A DNA stretch of 64,000 bases. Source: Corynebacterium sp. ACRPO. GTDB lineage: Bacteria > Actinomycetota > Actinomycetes > Mycobacteriales > Mycobacteriaceae. Below are positions 60,600 to 64,000 of this stretch, piece by piece. How positions within the stretch are numbered: position 1 is the stretch's first letter; each line of letters opens with the position of its first letter. The translations under genes and the position numbers were made by a program. The notes beneath the pieces were generated by a model, which was not told the origin of the DNA, did no database searches, and worked only from the letters and a program-made list of their open reading frames with translations. The stretch is from positions 124,001 to 188,000 of the forward strand of contig NZ_JAKRNE010000003.1 of NCBI RefSeq assembly GCF_022347205.1. The letters run 5' to 3'.

Positions 60600-60635
60600 A
60601 TGATAACTTTAAGAAAGTTCAACGCATTGAACTTT
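60600..60635 (-). promoter_or_regulatory. mntR promoter and MntR operator
   Basis: AAGTTCAACGCATTGAACTT (60615-60634) is a perfect 8-bp inverted repeat with a 4-base spacer. Its complement contains GTTCAATGCGTTGAAC, identical to the core of the published C. glutamicum MntR motif. On the minus strand the -10 TATCAT is at 60600-60605, so the operator covers the -35 area and implies autorepression. Confidence 0.85.
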
Positions 60636-60771
60636 TGTCACGGGTGTGGCCCACAGCCGTCCTTTCTTGGGTACGTACGACGCGCTTCCGCCATACCCGT
60701 GGCTTTTATATATCCGCCGTGTACGTCCCTTGTGCACAGCATGCCCGCGGTGGCGTGGCACAATAACTGAC

Positions 60772-61662
60772 ATGTCACTTTCTGCCTATCCCGCAACTGC
60801 CAAAGACTGGCTCCAAGGCGCACGCCCGCACACGTGGGCTAATGCCTTCGCCCCAGTCATCGCTGGTACTGGTGCCGCAGCGGCTGCCGACGGCGCGCAC
60901 TTCGGCCGCGCGCTCCTCGCCCTCATCGTGGCGTGGGCACTTATCATCGGCGTGAACTATGCCAATGACTATTCCGATGGCATCCGCGGCACCGACGATG
61001 ACCGCACCGGTCCGCAGCGCCTCACCGGCGGTGGCCTGGCCCGCCCGCAGCAGGTGAAACTCGCGGCCTTCGCCGCCTTCGCCGTGGCTGGGCTCGCCGG
61101 CATTGCGCTGTCCTTTGCAGCGCACGCGTGGTGGCTCATCCTAGTGGGCGCGCTATGCATCGCGGGCGCGTGGTTTTATACCGGCGGCAAGAACCCGTAT
61201 GGATATCGCGGGCTCGGCGAGGTTGCTGTCTTTATCTTTTTCGGATTGGTCGCCGTGCTCGGTACCGAATTCACGCAAGCTGGCCGCCTGTCGTGGTCGG
61301 GCCTCGCGCTGGCCGTGGGCATCGGCGCGATGAGCTCCGGGGTGAACTTAGTCAATAATATCCGCGATATTCCTTCCGACGCCGAGACCGGCAAGATTAC
61401 CCTCGCCGTGCGCCTCGGCAACGAGAAGGCGCGCCTGCTCTTTACGGTGCTGCTCCTGCTGCCATTCCTGCTGACCATTGGCATCGCCTTCGGCAGCTGG
61501 CTCGCGCTCGCTGGCTTGGTCTACTTCCCCCTTGCGCTGCGCGCCATCCGCACCGTCAACCGCGGCACCCAAGGCCCAGAGCTCATCCCGGTGCTCGGCC
61601 TGACCGGCCGCGCGATGCTGCTGTGGGCCGTTATCGAGGCCGCCGCACTCATCCTCGTCTAG
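60772..61662 (+). CDS. menA: 1,4-Dihydroxy-2-naphthoate polyprenyltransferase
   Basis: The product is 296 residues with about eight membrane helices of the UbiA family. The first aspartate motif is in NYANDYSDGIRGTDDDR (about 60-76) and the second in NNIRDIPSDAETGK. It joins the naphthoate ring to the prenyl tail made by the synthase at 40.8 kb. ATG 60772 fits the family N-terminus; a CACAAT hexamer 7 bases upstream and no Shine-Dalgarno suggest a leaderless transcript. Confidence 0.95.
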   Translation: MSLSAYPATAKDWLQGARPHTWANAFAPVIAGTGAAAAADGAHFGRALLALIVAWALIIGVNYANDYSDGIRGTDDDRTGPQRLTGGGLARPQQVKLAAFAAFAVAGLAGIALSFAAHAWWLILVGALCIAGAWFYTGGKNPYGYRGLGEVAVFIFFGLVAVLGTEFTQAGRLSWSGLALAVGIGAMSSGVNLVNNIRDIPSDAETGKITLAVRLGNEKARLLFTVLLLLPFLLTIGIAFGSWLALAGLVYFPLALRAIRTVNRGTQGPELIPVLGLTGRAMLLWAVIEAAALILV

Positions 61663-61985
61663 TCCTGGGCGGCGCGGCCTTCCAGCTCCGCCTGAACCCA
61701 GCGCTTGTGGGCCTTGCGCTGGGCGGAGTACTCGGCCAGCGTCTGAGTGGCCTCGATGCGCCACTTTTTAAAGATCAGCATCGATAGCGGCAGCGCCACG
61801 AAGAGCGCCAGCAGCGCCGCAACGAGCACCGGGATGGCAAAGCCGATGGCGATGGCCAAAATCTCGATCACCGCGGTCAAAGCGATAAAAAGCACTACGC
61901 GGGCGAGCCCGTACTTCCACAGCGCCGCGCGCGAACGGCGGCGCAGTTCTGGGTCCGGCTTGGGTGGCTCAGGGTTATGCGTCAT
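61659..61985 (-). CDS. DUF4229-like small membrane protein
   Basis: The product is 108 residues from ATG 61985. Two membrane helices (about 27-46 and 49-70) are followed by a charged C-terminal tail with a possible helix (AEYSAQRKAHKRWVQAELEG). M. tuberculosis has a similar gene next to menA. No Shine-Dalgarno precedes the start; see the divergent promoter entry. Its last 4 bases overlap the menA end. Confidence 0.78.
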   Translation of the reverse strand: MTHNPEPPKPDPELRRRSRAALWKYGLARVVLFIALTAVIEILAIAIGFAIPVLVAALLALFVALPLSMLIFKKWRIEATQTLAEYSAQRKAHKRWVQAELEGRAAQD

Positions 61986-61993
61986 GGGGGTTG

Positions 61994-62016
61994 ATTGTAC
62001 GCGGTGCAGGTAGAAT
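61994..62016. promoter_or_regulatory. Back-to-back -10 elements for two leaderless genes
   Basis: The minus strand carries TACAAT (61994-61999), 8 bases before ATG 61985. The plus strand carries TAGAAT (62011-62016), 7 bases before ATG 62024. Both genes lack a Shine-Dalgarno, so transcription is expected to start at or next to the start codons. Confidence 0.65.
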
Positions 62017-62023
62017 CGCACGC

Positions 62024-62269
62024 ATGGGTCGAATCATCCTCCTCCTACTCTTTATCCTCGCCGCCTACCTCGTCTGGAAGGCCTTCGGGCCCTCGACATG
62101 GAAAAAGCGCGAAGTGGAACAACCCCGCGCTATCAAGGGCCCCGATGATGATGAGGAATTCCTCTGGAAACTGGAAAAGGAGCGCTTCAAGCAGCGCCGC
62201 GCCCAGGAGGCAGAAGAAGAAAAACGCCGCCAGCGCCGCAAACGCGACGCCGACGGCGAGAAGGACTAG
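62024..62269 (+). CDS. Small membrane-anchored protein with charged tail (81 aa)
   Basis: The product has one N-terminal membrane helix (RIILLLLFILAAYLVWKAF) and a strongly charged, probably helical C-terminus rich in Lys, Arg and Glu. No family is recognised. ATG 62024 is supported by TAGAAT seven bases upstream. The end overlaps the converging HTH gene by 4 bases. Confidence 0.72.
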   Translation: MGRIILLLLFILAAYLVWKAFGPSTWKKREVEQPRAIKGPDDDEEFLWKLEKERFKQRRAQEAEEEKRRQRRKRDADGEKD

Positions 62270-62526
62270 GATTCCTTCGGCACGAACCGCATCTCTAGGC
62301 CTAAGGCCTCGGCCACGGCCGTGATCTTTTCCCACCGCACGCCCGCACCACCGTGCTCGATGGTGTGGAGGGTGGAGCGGGAGATACCGGCGGCGTCGGC
62401 AAGCTGCTGCTGCAAAATGCCCAACTCGCGGCGGCGCTCGGCGAATTGGGCGCCAAGGCCCAAAATCACCGCATTATCGCCGGCCGGCTTGCCCTGCTTA
62501 TGGCGCGGGCTATTATGCTCCGCCAT
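62266..62526 (-). CDS. Small helix-turn-helix regulator (HTH_3/Xre type)
   Basis: The product is 86 residues with a single Xre-like HTH (LGILQQQLADAAGISRSTLH, then TIEHGG) and a short C-terminus. Its start codon directly follows the ccsB stop, so it is cotranscribed with cytochrome maturation genes. It lacks a visible toxin partner. Target genes are unknown. Confidence 0.82.
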   Translation of the reverse strand: MAEHNSPRHKQGKPAGDNAVILGLGAQFAERRRELGILQQQLADAAGISRSTLHTIEHGGAGVRWEKITAVAEALGLEMRFVPKES

Positions 62527-63546
62527 CTAGTTCAGCCCCGCATAGGAATGCAGGCCGGAGACGACCATATTGATAAAGAACAGGTTGAAGACCATCAGCG
62601 CCATCGCCATGACGTTGATCCACGGCGCCGCCTTGCGGAAGGCCGGCGTCGCACGCGCGTGCAGGTACGCGGCGTACAGGATCCAGGTGGCAAAGGATAC
62701 GGTCTCCTTCGGGTCCCAACCCCAGAAGCGGCCCCAGGCGGACTCGGCCCAGATGGCACCCAGGATGATGCCCAAGCCCAAGGTCGGCAGGGTGATTACA
62801 GCCAGGCGGTAGGCCAGCTGGTCAATCTTCGCGGCAGAAGGCAGCGGGCGGGCCACCGCACCGAAGAAGCCATGCTCGGCATGCTTCGGTTGCGCCATAC
62901 GGAACAGCGTCAGCAGCGAGACAATGCCGGAAATAATACCGATGGACGCGCCCAAAGAAACCACGGTGACGTGAATGGGCAGCCAGTGCGACTGCAGCGC
63001 CGGCACCACCGGGGCGGACTCGGCATAGAGCTTGGTGGAACCATAAAACATCAGCGCGAGGGTCGGGGTAAGCAACCACGGCCACACGGTGCGCCATTCC
63101 TTGCGCTGCATGGCCATATTACCCACCAGCAGCACGCCGAAGCTCACCATCAGCACGTACTCGTACAGGTTGCCAAAGGGGAAGCGGCCGGTGGCCAGGC
63201 CGCGCAGCACAATCGCCGCGGCGTGCAGCGCAATGCCCACCCACATCAGCGCGCTGGTCATGCCGCCGAGCTTATCGGCCTTGCGCTCCTTTTCCTTCAG
63301 CTCATCGGCCGTGATTCCGGAAGAAGACTGGGCAACCTCGCCGGCATAGCTCTGCTTGTCGACGCCCCCAGCGCCCGCCCCCACCAAGACCTTCGCGGCC
63401 TCGGACTTCACGGCGCGGCGGCCCTCGATGATGCCCTGCATGCGGCCGTAGTAAAACAGCGACAAAAAGAGCGCGACGCAGTACACCACAAAGGCGGTCT
63501 GCACCGCGATATCCGAGAAATTAGACAGATTCTGATCGATCTGCAT
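62527..63546 (-). CDS. ccsB: Cytochrome c biogenesis protein CcsB (CcsA/ResC-type)
   Basis: The product is 339 residues with about eight membrane helices. The haem-handling WWD motif is seen as WGRFWGWDPKE near residue 285, with the conserved histidines in QSHWLPIHV and GLHSYAG. With ResB it transports haem and ligates it to apocytochrome c (system II). It lies 94 bases after resB. Confidence 0.93.
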   Translation of the reverse strand: MQIDQNLSNFSDIAVQTAFVVYCVALFLSLFYYGRMQGIIEGRRAVKSEAAKVLVGAGAGGVDKQSYAGEVAQSSSGITADELKEKERKADKLGGMTSALMWVGIALHAAAIVLRGLATGRFPFGNLYEYVLMVSFGVLLVGNMAMQRKEWRTVWPWLLTPTLALMFYGSTKLYAESAPVVPALQSHWLPIHVTVVSLGASIGIISGIVSLLTLFRMAQPKHAEHGFFGAVARPLPSAAKIDQLAYRLAVITLPTLGLGIILGAIWAESAWGRFWGWDPKETVSFATWILYAAYLHARATPAFRKAAPWINVMAMALMVFNLFFINMVVSGLHSYAGLN

Positions 63547-63604
63547 GAATGCTCCTAGCCTTCACACGTGCGGGATAAGTGCTGATTACCTTACTCAGCG
63601 AAAC

Positions 63605-63634
63605 GACCCAATCCAACTTTTGTTGGATCGGGCC
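63605..63634 (-). terminator. Hairpin between resB and ccsB
   Basis: A 13-bp stem with G-U pairs (63605-63617 with 63622-63634) has a TTTT loop. Read leftward it is followed by GTTTCGC. It may reduce ccsB expression relative to resB rather than end it. Confidence 0.6.
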
Positions 63635-63640
63635 GGGGCG

Positions 63641-64000
63641 CTAATCGTCGGTATAAAGTTCGTCTTCTTCGACCTCGTCTGGGTCCGGCAGCTCCAGCAG
63701 CGCGCGGTGCAGCTCGTGGAACTCCTCGGACCAGCCGGCGCGGTCGGTGCGGGCAAGCCCGCCCATCTCCACGTCGGTGCCGCCGGCCGCATTCGGCCGC
63801 AGGCGGATGTAGACGCGGCGGCGCTTAATCACCAGCGATCCCACCAGGGAAATGAGCATCACCAGCGCGGAGGCCAGCACCCACTTCTGGAAAGGATCAT
63901 AAGAGACCTGGTAGTTGGCGAACTCGCTGGCGCCGTCGAAGGTGATCTTCGTGCCATCGTCTAGGGTGACGTCCTCGCCCTGGTTGAGGTTCACGCGGTC
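63641..64000 (-). CDS. resB: Cytochrome c biogenesis protein ResB, C-terminal part (cut by window edge)
   Basis: About 119 C-terminal residues are visible. They contain the end of the extracytoplasmic domain (TKITFDGASEFANYQVSYDP), the last membrane helix (WVLASALVMLISLVGSLVI) and a polar tail, in the layout of ResB. The frame continues to the right of the window. The position before ccsB agrees with M. tuberculosis Rv0528-Rv0529. Confidence 0.88.
   Translation of the reverse strand, partial: DRVNLNQGEDVTLDDGTKITFDGASEFANYQVSYDPFQKWVLASALVMLISLVGSLVIKRRRVYIRLRPNAAGGTDVEMGGLARTDRAGWSEEFHELHRALLELPDPDEVEEDELYTDD

Overview
The window is a piece of a Corynebacterium chromosome. The evidence is high-GC coding sequence, frequent GTG and TTG starts, a full menaquinone gene set in the corynebacterial/mycobacterial order, a DIP1984-family protein, an MgtA-type mannosyltransferase, a DUF3068 protein and an MntR operator that matches the motif known from C. 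glutamicum. Species cannot be fixed from the sequence alone.

Positions 1-38950 carry the translation and transcription super-region, read mostly on the minus strand. From right to left it holds secE, nusG, rplK-rplA, rplJ-rplL, rpoB-rpoC, rpsL-rpsG-fusA, tuf and the start of the S10 operon (rpsJ-rplC-rplD). Accessory blocks sit between these core genes. They are a six-gene Asp23/AmaP-type envelope-stress operon (2.0-5.1 kb), an oligopeptide-type ABC importer (6.2-11.8 kb), an ECF thiamine-type importer under a TPP riboswitch (17.7-20.7 kb), a DUF3068 protein, a decayed photolyase gene (31.5-32.4 kb) and a tightly coupled three-gene plus-strand cassette at 32.4-36.1 kb. That cassette encodes an SbnA-like PLP synthase, an FAD/NAD(P)-binding protein and a Y4yA-like PLP decarboxylase. 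It looks like an uncharacterised small-molecule pathway and is the best novelty candidate here.

Positions 39.1-40.7 kb hold four tRNA genes (Trp, Met, Thr, Tyr) around a zone of gene decay with a deoC remnant and a frameshifted two-helix membrane protein.

Positions 40.8-64 kb hold the menaquinone and respiration region: polyprenyl diphosphate synthase, menJ-like reductase, menG, menD, menC, menB, menE, menA, then ccsB and resB for cytochrome c maturation. The order follows the M. tuberculosis Rv0528-Rv0562 region in inverted form. Set into it are mgtA (lipoglycan mannosylation), a UvrA paralogue, an AbiEi-type protein behind a nested inverted repeat, an ABC manganese importer (SBP, ATPase, two permeases) and its likely repressor MntR. 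The two MntR sites, in front of mntA and in front of mntR, lie on the promoters. Together the region makes the membrane electron carrier, the cytochrome assembly machinery and the metal supply that a respiring actinobacterium needs.
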